A DNA stretch of 64,000 nt from Gnetum montanum (taxonomy: Eukaryota; Streptophyta; Gnetopsida; Gnetales; Gnetaceae). Shown piece after piece: positions 1-11,800 of this stretch. The position numbers and the translations under genes are program-made. Numbering within the stretch: position 1 is the stretch's first letter; the number at the start of each line of letters is the position of its first letter. The stretch is taken from the NCBI GenBank assembly GCA_015680685.1, contig MNCI01005255.1:124001-188000 (forward strand), given 5' to 3'. The notes under the pieces were generated by a model. The model saw only the letters and a list, made by a program, of their open reading frames with translations, did no database searches and was not told the origin of the DNA.

Positions 1-2127
1 ATGTTAGAATGGGACTCCGTTTGCTCACAAAGCCCCAAAATCTCACCCTGTAAGCCATTACATAGGAATTCAACCTAGTTATAATGGGCCCCTTCCTCCA
101 TGACTTCCCGCATCACCCAAGCTTGCTCAGGCCCCAAGACCTTTCCTTGGGTGAGTAGTTGAGGAAATGCACGAGCACAAAAGACTGGGTATATCCCCAT
201 TGTAGGACTGTCCTTAAGTTTTTTCATAGGGAACCCTTTCCTTTCCTCGGTGAGCCTTAGCCACTCCTCAATATGCTGCTTATGGAGGGTCAACTCGTGC
301 TTGCCCTTCGAAATCACAACAGCGCCATCAGTAGGAACGCCAAACAAATCTGCAAATAGCTGGTCATTAATGTCAATGACCACCCACATACCTCGCACGT
401 ATGTGAAAAATTGACTTGCCTGCCTAGAAAAGGAATTGACCAGGGAAAGCATCTCGGTAGCAGGAATGCCTGGATTCAGCCATAAACAAATCCATAAGCT
501 CGACCATCCAGATCCTTTTGACCAAGAGGCCTGAAGCCCCTCGTTCTAACCAGCTCTGGCTTGCCGATACCTCACCATATTTGAAGTAGATGTTTCCCCT
601 TACCTTCTAGAAGTCACCACCATCACTTCACGGGGCTTCTTCACTCCTACGGCAACAATCACAAAGCATACCTTAAGAAAAAAAATGACACCTGCTTCTT
701 AACCCACCAAGCCTATATAGTGAGGGGAATAGTGAGAGTTCAGCCACTAAGACGGCTTTGAGCGTAACTTACTTAAAAGGTTCTCTCCACTCCTTGTCTA
801 GCTAATCTTTCATCTGGAAATTATTGTAAAAAGAGGCGAGTGTGCGTAGGTGGGAATGGTATCCTTCCCCACAATGAGCAATCACGCCCGCTCACAGGCT
901 CTTGGCAGAGGAAAATTCCTGTAGGGCTAGTTGTGCAGTGGCCAATTCATCCTGTTGGTCATGAACCCCATCGTCATTAAGATAGAACCTGATGACAAGT
1001 GCACACTACTAACACTTGGCCAAGCATAACCAATGTCACACAATAAAATAAAGATGTGAAACTCACTTGTCAACACAGTAAACGATCCCCTGTGGGTTCA
1101 GAAAATACATCACCATATGGCACATAAGGTACAACGTGTTGAAGGGATGATAACACTGGTATTCTAGCATGTCCCAAATCCAGGCCAAGCTCCTCAACCC
1201 TATGGAGTGTGGGGTAGACCTTCCTCCCATCCTTCCTGAAGTCATGTCATCAAAAAGATATCTCAGGATGCCCTGATTTGCCCCTGGCAGCAAAGCCTCT
1301 ATCATGTCGGACGCCTACATCTCATCCGAGGAGGACCAAACCATGAGACTAAACTGGATGAGGAGGAATTGCAGGAAGTCTCACACCCCATCCCTAAACC
1401 AAACCACTCAATCTCCCAAATGTATCGAGGGAGGGGGAACGTTGGCCATAGGCCTGCCTACATGACATAAGACTCCTTCCAGATCCAAAACGATCAATCT
1501 AGACCTTGGCCCTACCCTGCATAATAGAAATAGTAGATAGTGACATCAAATATGAATATAATACGTGCACAACGTAGTAGCGCCTAGCTGACCATAAGTG
1601 TAGCATAGCATAATCCCTGTTCATCATAGCATAACAAAGATGCAAAAAGCTAGCGTAGCAAGAACATGCAAGTAACTTGGCGTAGCAATAAGATAACTAA
1701 TAGTGGACCCAAACAGAATACGCACCTATGTCATATACAACTAAACCCCCTCCTGAAGCTTTCACAGTTCAGCAACTTAAAGGACCTTGGTCTCGTAGCC
1801 ATGGTAATAGCCACGGTAGTAATGACCTTGCGTGTAACCACAACGAGACCCTTGCACAATAACGATGACCGAAAGAAAGCGAGATCGCAACAGCACCAAA
1901 GCCAAAATGATGCAGCCACAGAAAATACCAGTAGCAAAACAAACGAGACATACAACTAGGGTAGAAGAGGGTAGAAGGTGCAAGGAGAAAGGAATGGAAG
2001 AGACATATAAAACTCACTGGGTCAATAGTGTGCCCTTCCGCATTGGAACAAATGCCTGTAGCCCATGTCTCAAGGCCTTCTTCGCCTCCCCAACCTTCGC
2101 AAGCACCAACTGAGTTTTGGGAGCCAT
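1..2127 (-). pseudogene. Antisense intron-bearing gene of TE1, 5' part (exons 1-4)
   Basis: Product not recognised. Exons inferred by comparison with the TE2 and TE6 copies: exon 1 2127-2018 (ATG, basic start MAPK; donor GTGAGT), exon 2 1516-1067 (450 nt; acceptor GCAG, donor GTGAGT), exon 3 988-773 (donor GTAAGT), exon 4 from 646 past the left edge. Exon 1 ends in phase 2 and exon 2 starts with one completing base, as in TE2. Exon 4 contains the conserved block LSLVNSFSRQA, then an LFADLFGVPTDG-like motif, then EEWL and REVMEEGA (clear at 452-75). Several in-frame stops (for example in exon 2) make it a pseudogene. A TATA-like box lies near 2277-2288. It runs opposite to TE1 pol and lies where the PR-RT intron is expected. 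The splice pattern is inference from sequence only. Confidence 0.72.
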
Positions 2128-2786
2128 AGCCCTATTAGTAGATTTACGACCTTCACCTTAGAAATTCGCCTCGATATGGATTCACACAGTTACTCTACAT
2201 CCCGAAATCACTGAAGTGCTCCGACAAGGATTATACGCTTCTAAGGCAAAAATAGCAAAATTACTAGGATTCAACCCCTATTTATGGTAGTAATAGAAAA
2301 ATGGGGAAACTTCCTTTCTCTCTCTCTGATTAAGGCAGGGGGTGGCATGCGGCATAGCATGCTCGCCACGACATCATGGCACTATTAGCATTTAAACCTC
2401 AGCATGCTCCAAGTTAGTTACTTGCCTTCTCGAAAATAAAAATAATATGATAATATATGTTTTCGATTAAAGGTCTGAAAATACCTTAAGCTAACAAGCC
2501 CAGCATGATTACGTTCCTTAAGGCTCAAAGACAATAATTTCAACTAGTAATGACCACAGTCTGCAATGACGTCAAACGAAGTGATTATGCTTCTTGCATC
2601 AGCAATCACCTGGCGCACCTCAACATAAGGGTAGCATATTCCCTAACAGTTGCATGCCTTCATTCCCACATCAATTGCCTGATACATCGCGTACTCGCAA
2701 TGCTATCTCTTTTAGCATTATTTAGTGCAGCAAGACTTTGCATGTCACAATATGGTGACCCAAAATGACATTTAAACTAGTGGTTC
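2128..2786. other. TE1 intron segment upstream of the antisense gene
   Basis: I see no coding region of my own confidence here. It contains the TATA-like box, a CT-rich stretch near 2310-2330 and, at about 2752-2780, a short copy of the motif family ending TTTAAACTAG that also flanks the antisense gene in TE2. It is homologous in position to 13060-13620 of TE2. Confidence 0.5.
2277..2288 (-). promoter_or_regulatory. TATA-like box of TE1 antisense gene
   Basis: The minus strand reads CCATAAATAGGG about 150 nt upstream of the antisense ATG at 2127. TATA-like motifs lie at comparable distances in the TE2 copy (13183-13190) and the TE6 copy (54188-54195). Shared placement in three copies is the evidence; the promoter function is inferred. 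Confidence 0.45.
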
Positions 2787-2791
2787 GGCAT
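2787..2791 (+). repeat. Target-site duplication GGCAT, left copy (TE2)
   Basis: GGCAT directly precedes the TGAAACAC start of the TE2 5' LTR. The identical 5-mer at 21256-21260 follows the last LTR. This proves one integration event spanning 2792-21255 and fixes both outer LTR ends. Confidence 0.9.
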
Positions 2792-4224
2792 TGAAACACT
2801 GTGAAAATTTCAAGGCCTCGACAGTTCAGTGAAAAAAACTGGTGACTGAGATGAAGGGTTGAAACAAAGTGAGGCATGACAAGTTCCTTTTCAGTCGAAA
2901 GTCTGTCCCACCACGCTGCACAACACAGCACAAGTGAATTCCATAGGATGGAGCAAAGTGACGAAAGCACGGTGGCCAAGCTTCCAACTTCGCAAGTTAT
3001 TTGTTTCAAAATTCTTAATTTTTGGCAAATTATGCTATATTACACTACATAGCATAACATCACATTGTGCAGCGTAATATCAAAGACAACCCACCGTAGC
3101 ATCAAGGATGGCAAGCATACAAGACTTCAATAGCCTGGCAAAAATCTCAAGTCCTAAGCAACAGTTTGCAGTATAATGCGCATCTCAGTGAGTTTTCTTT
3201 TCTGGTTAAAGGGCCCATTATGTTTCTTTATGCAACGCAGTGTAGTAAAAACCCTGAAAAGTATAGAAATAGAGGAAATGTGGCAACAACACTTTAACTT
3301 TTGCAGTTTTGTCATTTACGCTAAATTATGCTACTATGCATAATTCAGTGTAATGCAGCATAATTCAAGTAACGACAAGCACATAATACGCCAAAATACA
3401 CTCTCTAACATATTATAGCATAATCAAAGGATAGTTTGGTGGCAAAGCCCGCACGAGGGTAGTTTACGAAGCACCACACAGCATGGCGTCGTAACCTTCA
3501 ATGACGACACATTGAGTCAACGACATTTTATGAGTGTAGGACATGCATCACTTAAACCACATTTCTCTCCTAATATTAACCTTATAAATGTTCCAGTTGA
3601 CAAAGATCAAAGGGTTGGCAAAATTTTTCTTTCAAGACTGGCAAAAGAGCAAAGGAGAATCAACGATCGTGAGAACATCGAAAGTGATTGACAAGAATTC
3701 TTGGTCAGAAAAAATTGGCTACCGGATATTCTCACACGGATCTAACTTCATTGTGCCCAGATTGGCTAGATCAAGGTATATTGATCCTCGCTTGTTTCAT
3801 CTTTGTATAACTTGCTTGTCATTGGCATATGCTTCATCCAAACCGAAGCCCGCTTGAAGTCATTATATCAAACATATTATTTTCATAAATTAAATCTCAG
3901 ATCTTGTGATTGTATTATCCATCAAATCTGATCTCTTGCACCCTAGTTAGACAGATTTGGCAATCTTACCTAAATCGTTTGCATTATCTTCAATTACTTT
4001 AAGGATAACAAAATTACATCGCTTCATAAAGAAACTACATTTCGCCATCAACATTATTATCAAACCTTTTACTAATTAAATAAGTCCTTGTCTGATCGAC
4101 AAGACCGTTCAGGGTAGCTCAGATTCGTTTTCTCTAGCACGGTCCTCGCACAGATCCAGTCTTAGAACTGTGTACCACGAATTTCCATCAGTATTTCCAA
4201 CGGTCGACGTTTTCCGTCATTTCA
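2792..4224 (+). repeat. TE2 5' LTR
   Basis: 1433 bp, starting TGAAACAC and ending TTTCA. Its start matches the LTR starts at 18681 and 20210, each of which is preceded by the PPT AAAGAGGGGCC. Its end matches the TE6 LTR end. The U3 part holds many degenerate repeats rich in GCGTAATA/GCATAAT. A TATA box is at 3582-3589. Confidence 0.92.
3582..3589 (+). promoter_or_regulatory. TATA box in TE2 5' LTR
   Basis: TTATAAAT in the context CCTTATAAATG. It is conserved at 19471-19479 and 20618-20626 in the 3' LTR copies and as the minus-strand box at 48142-48149 in TE6. It probably directs the sense genomic transcript. Confidence 0.65.
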
Positions 4225-4250
4225 ATTTTCTAGTGCTAGAAGGAGGGCCT
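4225..4250 (+). other. Primer-binding-site region of TE2
   Basis: Directly after the LTR. The sequence TCTAGTGCTAGAAGGAGG corresponds to TCTGGCACTAGGAGGACC in TE6, where the TGG expected at the start of a PBS is intact. I could not match it to a specific tRNA. Confidence 0.5.
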
Positions 4251-4470
4251 TCATAGCCGATCCAAATTTTATAGGTAGTCTTGTAAGCTGTCTGTATACA
4301 TTTTCGATCAACGTAAATGTAATACCTCCAAGGTTGTTTACAAAATCGTGTGGTACAGATCGGTCGCTTCAATAATTCCTTTAGAATCCTACGAGATAAA
4401 AAGCCCTGATTATTATCTTAGTTTGCATCTGTTGTCCTGATTTTTATATTTTATCATCATTATTTTGAAA

Positions 4471-6774
4471 ATGATTACATCAACCACAGTTGTTGACATT
4501 GCAAATCTCGAAAACCCTTGGACTCTACAAGTTACACCCCCTGTGGTTGAGCAACCAACTAGTCCAGTGCGACCACACCACTCCCTTAGGCTACAAAACA
4601 AGGAGCTGGAGGGACAAGCTCAGCGCAGGGAACACTACAATTTCCTCTGCGCTAAGCTAAGGGCAAATCTGCCTCTCTATCCACAAGAAGTTGAGGAAAA
4701 ATGAGAATACGAGATCATGTATTGCGATGGGAAAGAACTCATTCCTACGCCTACCACTTTCATACCCTTGAAAAACCAACAAAGGTGGGTCATAGATCAA
4801 ATGTTGATGGCAAAGACATCGCCAAGAGAACTAGAAACCATGTTCTATGAAGAAGCACTTCACGATGAACAGGACGATCTAGAATTCCACTCTGAGGGAG
4901 GCAATCATGTTGATTTCACTATGGCCCCTCCCTCAACAATGTCATATAAATTTCTTGTTCATGGTCACTACACCTTTGTCTAACACGGATCGAGTCTCGC
5001 ATTCACCGCATTTACATTTTCATTCTCCAACTATCCTCCCAGGTGAGGGTTCATCATAGATCATTCCTCAGCAGATGAGATTACCTAATTCGCCTCATCA
5101 TGTGCCTACGCCTATGCCACCGCATGTGCATGCAATACCTACAATGCCAGCTGTGCTCCCGGTTCGCATGACAAAGCCTACCACCATAGCATGGTGGGCT
5201 CCCAACATGGCTCTTGTTGCGCATCCTATGCAAAACCATCACCATTTCCACCTTCAAGGCCACGTCCCGCAAGTGCTAAACCTAGTTGTAGGACCACTAC
5301 CTATACCCCTGGCTACACAAGCAGAGTACCCAATAGCACAGCCAATGGTCGTTCCCCCATCTGTGCTAACCACCGGATTGTGGATGTCGCAAACAACATT
5401 GCCGGCAAGGACTATCTCGCCAACAATCGGCTAAGATGTTACCTCTATGCCGCTACCCAGAGTAGCTCCCTCTTCCATTCCACAAATGACATCATCATCT
5501 ACGGGGCTAGACCAAGCCTTCTAGCTCATTCAAACCCTTATAGAGAAGGTCAAGTGCCTCAAGGCCACTGGTTCTGACGTGGTATAGGTCATGGACTTCT
5601 ACCAGGACGATCCTATTAGTCTGGCCGTCCTAGTCTTGTCATTGCCGCCTGTAATGCCCCTTCCTCATTTTACAAAATACAATGGGGAAGGTGATCCCAA
5701 TGCTCACCTCATGACTTTTAGGTCAAAGTCCTTATTGCTACAACAATGGCCGCATATCATCATCCAAGTCTTTGCTATGTCCCTAACAGGTAAAGCTTTG
5801 GCTTAGTACCGAGCACTTCCACGCGCTTCCATTTCAACTTTGGAAGAGGTATTAACCCAGTTTGTGACTCGCTTAAAATACAACCTGAAGCCAAAAGTGA
5901 CACTGGACCAGCTCATGGGAGTTAAGCAAGACATGCATGAGTCAGTCCAAAAGTTCATACAGCGCTAGAGCGCCACCTTGAATGAGATCCGTGAACGCAT
6001 CGCAGAGGCCCATCTATTGGCAATCTTCAAGGGAGTAGTAAATGATTTTATCAAGTCTAAGCTGTATTACCTTATCCCCCATTCCCTCAGCCAAGCTTTT
6101 TCTCAGACTAAGAGCATCCAAGACGCAGTAGAGGTTAGCAAAGACCTAGCGTATGTGGTCTACAAGAATGCTGATAGCAAAAGTAAGGACAAAGGCAAAG
6201 CCACCATGACTACAGTGGCGGCGGTCACTAAAGGGGTCAAGAAGAAAGGCAAAAATAACAAGAAAACACCTGCAGAGCCAGCTGAGCCAACAACAAGCTC
6301 AGGTGGTACCAATCATGAAGCTACTTCTGCCCCCGAAGCACCTCCATAGCTGAGGCCAAAATTTGAGCGTAAGGATCGCTCAAATTACGTAACCCTGCCT
6401 GTGAAGCCTTCAGAACTTCTAAAGCAATTATTGAGAACCGACCGTATCTGACATAAGGCAGTGTCTGAGGAGGCTCTGAAATGCCACAGGCACCACTACG
6501 AGCTACTCAATAATCCCTCCTCAGCCCAACCTAATGAACCTCCTGTGCCTAAGAACTTTAAAGTAGACCGATTCTGCGACTATCATCAATTGTGCGACCA
6601 TGATACGGACTACTGCTGGGCATTGAAAAATGACATCCAACGTCTGATAGATCAAGGGGACTTGATCTTAGATAGTAGTAGCCCAACATGCCCAGAAAAC
6701 CAGGCCATGCGTGTGTACCAAGACCCATTGAATGCAAACAATGCAAGGTATACAATCAACATAGTAGGAACATA
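4471..6774 (+). pseudogene. gag: TE2 gag
   Basis: Structural capsid/nucleocapsid protein, decayed. The ATG at 4471 is chosen because TE6 starts at the equivalent place (63293). N-terminal part 4471-4983 with a stop at 4702; a proline/histidine-rich linker 5075-5577; the conserved capsid core 5591-6349 (motif FTKYNGEGDPNAHLMTF, then LTGKALA and IQR-SATLNEI); a lysine-rich stretch near 6180-6270; then the zinc-finger-like block FCDYHQLCDHDTDYC followed by WALKNDIQRLIDQG at about 6573-6655. Two expected Trp codons are TAG (5805, 5967). Protease follows in the same module. The gag fold is typical of Tat/Athila elements. Confidence 0.85.
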
Positions 6775-7240
6775 GGGCAATAATTAGGTGCACCCAAGGT
6801 AGTCTTTTGTGTTACGAACGCAACCTCGCTCGACCCAAACGACAGGTCCATCGGCACCAATGAGTGGCACACCAAGGCACCCTTTCATCCTCTAAACTTC
6901 GTCCAAGAATGCTTCCTGACAGCCTGCGATCGTTAAAGCCATGGCACAGCCCACGTCTATACCCAAGGCACCCTTAGTTATCAGAGTGCCAAAACTATCG
7001 ACCATCCCTCCTATGCAAGGGCAATCCTCTAAGTCAAACCCACCTACTGTCACCATTGATACAACTAAGGGTCCTCTTACGCTAGAGTTACCCAAACCTC
7101 AACCCCTCGCTTCAACACCGTTAGCCTGACTTGCCAAGGACAAAGAGGTTACACAAAAGCAATCATCTCCCCTAGGCCAAGGGAAGCCTGGCACTCTACC
7201 AACTATCACTCCTCCCCACAAAATTCACCTCTTAGGGCAA
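6775..7240 (+). other. TE2 gag-protease linker
   Basis: Proline-rich coding remnant joining gag and protease, with stops and frameshifts. In TE6 the equivalent segment is about 60960-60470. No domain is recognised. Confidence 0.5.
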
Positions 7241-8176
7241 ATGGAGGAGGAAAAAGGTGACAGACACTCCGATCATGGGCAGCATCTCTTTGATTCCCTA
7301 GCACAAGTCAAACAGGCTTTGAAACAGAAAAATACAATGTTGAGTCTTTATGACTTGCTCATAACATCGCAAACACATCGTCAAGGAATGGTTCGCATGC
7401 TAACTTCCATACCTATGGCCGAAAGCCTGCCGGTAGACGAAGGAGAAATTCACTCCATCATGCTTCCCCCTACCGCTAAAAAACATGATCCCACCCCGTT
7501 GACCTTTCATGAAGAATCCATCAAGGGTGACCCTAAGGGTCAAGTGACTATAGCACCCATGTTCATCACTATCCGGGTTGGCCAACACCGAATCTGGAGA
7601 GTACATGTAGATGACGGGGTGTCCACTAATGTCATCCCTTATCCCATAGTGAATAAATTAGGCTTGATCGATCAGATTACTCCTACAACAATGTCATGCC
7701 TAAATTCATTCAACGGGGCATGGGTGCAAGTCAAAGGGACCGTCCACATCAACTTTGTAGTAGGGAACCAGTTCCCCACAGATGCTACGTTTATCGTGGT
7801 TGAATAGATGCCTAGATTCAATCTAATTCTTGGGAGGTCCTGGTTAGCCCAACTGAGGGTAGTCTCATCACCCATTCACCAGGAAATCCATTTGCCTTAC
7901 GTAGGAGGAGAAGTGGTTATCCAAGGTGATGAAACAATCCCTCAGGCTGTTAATAAAATAGAGACAGAACAAGGGTCGAAGATAGAAATGTCTAAGAATT
8001 AGTCGCTTGTTCTAGTACCCGAGTAAGCTGAAATAGTGGCTGATGATAGTCTAACTTGGGCCGAACTACCATTCCTAGGGGAATATTGCGATGTGAAGGA
8101 GAAGGGCCATAAATCTCCCCGTCCTTACGCGTCGTTAAAGATGAAGGTAATTAAGAGACAGTTACGGAGTTAGCAG
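7241..8176 (+). pseudogene. TE2 aspartic protease, end of first pol exon
   Basis: Retroviral-type aspartic protease that would cut the gag-pol polyprotein. Active-site motif VDDGVSTNVIPYPIVNKLGL at about 7606-7665 (catalytic D within DDG), and the second hallmark FNLILGRSWLAQ just after a TAG at 7805. The frame started at 7808 reaches 8176 exactly at a codon end, after SLKMKVIKRQLRS-stop-Q. A splice-donor-like CAG|GTAAAG follows at 8177. The next pol domain begins only at 13634 in phase 0, so I read 8176 as an exon end. In-frame TAGs at 7805, 8000 and 8172 make it nonfunctional. Confidence 0.83.
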
Positions 8177-8177
8177 G

Positions 8178-8838
8178 TAAAGCAATGTTGCCTAACTACT
8201 AGGGTCTCATCAATCACTTTGTTTACGCTTATCGTCTATGCTTCTTAAGCATGTATTTACGCTTTCTGCAGGTTAATTTCATTATGCTCTTGTTTACCTT
8301 TGTGTTTAGCTTTACATTTTTATCTTCTTTACTCCTATTACGCAATGGCCCAAAATGGCCCTAAACTAGCAACTTCATTTACGCATGGCACTTGAACCAG
8401 CTACGGCCCAAAATGGCCTTAAACTAGAAATTTCACTTACCCTTGGTATCTAAATCCCATTTATGCTTGGAATGCAAATTTCATTCACACTCTATACCGG
8501 AATCCAATTTACACTTACTTTTCATACTTTAAAACTAAAAACAACAAAAAGAGACCAGCAACAGCTTTAACCAGGGCCCAAAATGGCCTTAAACTAGCAA
8601 TATCATTTATGTTTTACATTTAGACAATTTAACAATCCACGACGATTTCAAACTAGTAACCACATTGACACTATGCTCTCAAAACTAATCACAACTTATC
8701 ACAACATTAAAACTTACGTTAATATTAATAAGTAACAACGAAAAAAACATTAACATTAATACCAAAATTTTTCTTGAATACATTAAAAGAAGAAAATAGT
8801 CTCTTGTCTTCACCACAATAAAACAACAGGTTAATCCA
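8178..8838. repeat. Repeat-bearing spacer between protease and antisense gene end (TE2)
   Basis: Non-coding. Units containing GGCCCAAAATGGCC followed by CTTAAACTAG occur near 8346, 8404 and 8576. The reverse-complement form of the same motif makes the 88-bp array of TE6 at the homologous place. The sense exon and the antisense gene converge on this spacer. Confidence 0.7.
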
Positions 8839-11800
8839 TTATGCATCCCCCTTACTACCACTGTCTCCTGTATCCCCTAGTTCAATTTCTACTTTGAGGA
8901 GGTCATCCTCATAGAGGCCACCCTTTGCACGAGGAACCCCTTCATAAGGGTAATCCTCTTCGTGAGACCCTTCAGCATGCTCCGTCTCTTGCACACCCTC
9001 TTCATGAGGGTCACCACCCTTGTTAGCTTCATCCCATCGAGGAATTTCTTCAGGTTGTTCTTGTGATTAGGCATGGCACATAGATTAACATCATTGTCAA
9101 AACTAGGTATAAAAAAATGCAATAATACTACAACTCACCTGTGACGGTCTAGCATCAGCAGCAAAGGGGATTTGTTGTAAGCCAATCCATAGATGGTAGA
9201 TGATTTCGTCCTCAGTGAGCTTAAACCAAACCCCATCTCCTAGATTAGTTCCAGCCTTGACCTTCCCCTTCTCCACGGGAGTCCATTGGGGTGGTTTAGG
9301 GAAGAAGGAAGGGATGGTAGTCTCACCTCCAGGAAGAGTAACTTCCCTTTCTAGAGATGCACTCACCGTCACTTGCTCCTGGAACTTTTCAAATGCCTTG
9401 GAAGCACCTATAACATCGAGAAATAGTCGAAGGGATTAAACCTCAATGGCAGAATCCCTATAGTGTTGATGTTAGGTAGTGCTTTCTCATTTGTAAACAT
9501 GTTTATGATCCTTCTACGTCTGCCCCCACTCTTGTACACTCACGCTATAATCCTTCCAGTCCTGGTTCTTTTGAGCAAGGAGGTCCATCTGCATGTGTTG
9601 TTCAACCAGTTCATGGTTAGTTTGGATGTTGTTCCTGACAACAGCCTAGTAACGGGCATAGTCAATGATAGCTATCCTCCAGTCTTCACCTCCCATTTCC
9701 TACGCTTGCAGGAACTCATTCCGTGATCTTAGATCCCCGACCTCATCGCGTAGAGCCATTCTCTCCTTCTCCAACCTCTGCAATCTCTTCCAGAGGTCCT
9801 CGTTTACACTCTAACACTCCCATAAGGAGTGAGTTAAGCATAAAGCACATTTATGCATTTCTGCATAAATGTTGTACAGCACAACGATCGCTTTTGATCA
9901 GGGCCCGACGGTGTCTAAATCAATGGATGTTGATGGGTCCCACCTGAGGCGAGCTCCTAATAACACAAAAATAATAGTTAGGAATAATTAAGTAGTGTAA
10001 TTTCATAGTAAAACAACCTCTACATAAGGATTGTAGCATACCAGCTTCAGGATCGATTCGCTCTAAGCGACCAATCATATCTTGAATGACCCCTTCCATA
10101 AAGGTAAATTTATCAGGAAATTCACCCTAGGATTGAGTCACTGCTATTGTCAAGGGCATGCTCTGATCACTTGTTATGTAGGACAAAAGGTATGACTAAG
10201 ATATTACGAGAACTAGTACAAAATAAAAATTAATTTTATCAAGAGACAAACCACTTACCTCGGTTCATTCCAGCCGAAAGGACTTTGGCATCCTCCACAG
10301 CTATTTCCTTTTCATGCGCAAGAGGCTGTGCACTCCTCGTCTAATTAATTGGGGCCTTTTCTTCCAAGATTGAGGTCCCTTCTCGATGCTGTTAGACCAT
10401 AGCCCCTATTTTAGGGGTCAACCGATCTGCACCCTTTTCCCTCACTGTTAGACAACATGGCTAGTTAACATAGGATTGCACTTTTTGTTCAATGAATGTT
10501 ATGCTACATAATGGCATCTCTACACAAATTGTAACTATTAATACATCTTCACACTTATCGCTTGGAGGATTGCTCCTCTGAAATCTAATTTGCATTTTCC
10601 TCCCAACACCACCCGCTGGCTCGGAATATCCCTCGTTTAAATAAGGCTTTTTCCGTAGCATTGATGAATCCACTATCTCAACAGCCAGGCGCTTCCCTCT
10701 CGACATGTCACTGGTGTAAGAGAGAGGTGCTCCATCCACACTATCTTGGCCACGTGTTTGAGGTGCAGCCATACTCCTGTTCATCACCGACAACAACTCC
10801 CCTATCCCCTCAGGTAGGTCTTGTGACCAGATAGTACCAAAAATATGGGAGATCCATGGTTTGAAGATCTAGGTGCGATCTTGTTGCACCCAAACCCCAT
10901 TCCTCTAGACCACCAAAAATTCGACAAAATGCTGGAAGCAAGCTATGAAGAAGGAAAAATGCACATTAAAATGGGTTTCAAGCTTCTGGCGAAGCCTGAT
11001 CATATCAATGTGCAAGCCTTCAGCAAAATAGCTAGCCCAATTGAAGCGTGTCCCCTCCTCTAAGACCTCTCGCATGATTCGAGCCTGCTTGATTGTGAGG
11101 AATCTCCCCTGCGAGAGTGTCTTGGGGAAGGCCTGGGCCCGAAAAAGGGGGTAAACAGTGTTGGCCACCACCAACATAATCCTATTGTCGGGGATCCCTT
11201 TACTTTCTTTCTGAACCCCCAGCCACTCCTCTATCTCTTTCTGGAGCTTGGAACTCCTCTTCAACTTTTCATCTATGGGAAAACCATCGGAGGGGATCCC
11301 AAAGAAATCGGTGAACAGCTGAGCGTCTATGTCATAATTTACATGCACATTACATACGCGTATGCAAAGATGGTTGGCTTCCTTGCTAAAGGAGTTGACC
11401 AAGGTTAACATTTCACTTGCAGTAGCGTTAGGGGTTATGGCTAGGAAAGGTACATCAGTCCAGCTTCTCGAATGTTATTGGTTACTACAATCGCAGTTGC
11501 TCTATGGCCGAGCCAAAGTTGCACCTCCTTTATGTCACCATAACGGAAGAAGAGATTGCTGGCCTCATGACCCAAATCCATAATCGTAATCTCCCATTAT
11601 TCCTTGACTATTAACACAAATCCATAGTTAAACCAAAATGATTTGACATCATCAACACACAATATCGACACAATTCATTATTATGACAAAGCTTACCAGG
11701 CCCGAAAGGTAAAGGAAATGGAGGAATTTTCCTTTGTACATCAGTAGCAGTGATGGAGGGGCTAGAGTCCATTCCCTATCCAGCCATCCATCTTTGTTGC

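Larger units (their letters stand above)
1..2791 (+). mobile_element. TE1, Tat-lineage Ty3/gypsy element, left segment
   Basis: This is the part of TE1 left of the TE2 insertion. It holds the first half of the element's antisense gene (minus strand, from 2127 to the window edge) and about 660 bp upstream of it. It ends with the 5-bp GGCAT at 2787-2791, which reappears at 21256-21260 after TE2, so the two TE1 segments were once contiguous. TE1's 5' LTR, gag and protease would lie off the left edge. The strand given is that of gag-pol. The lineage call comes from the right segment, which has dual RNase H domains and integrase. Confidence 0.85.

Noticed and set aside
1731-2113. Overlapping ORFs on both strands around 1666-2113
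   Set aside because: They cover intron 1 and exon 1 of the TE1 antisense gene in wrong frames or on the wrong strand; no similarity between copies outside the exons.
2722-3009. Minus-strand ORF recurring at 18868-18656 and 20397-20185 with similar protein sequence
   Set aside because: All three are the same stretch of LTR start copied in the three TE2 LTRs, so the similarity carries no evidence for coding. TE6 does not keep it.
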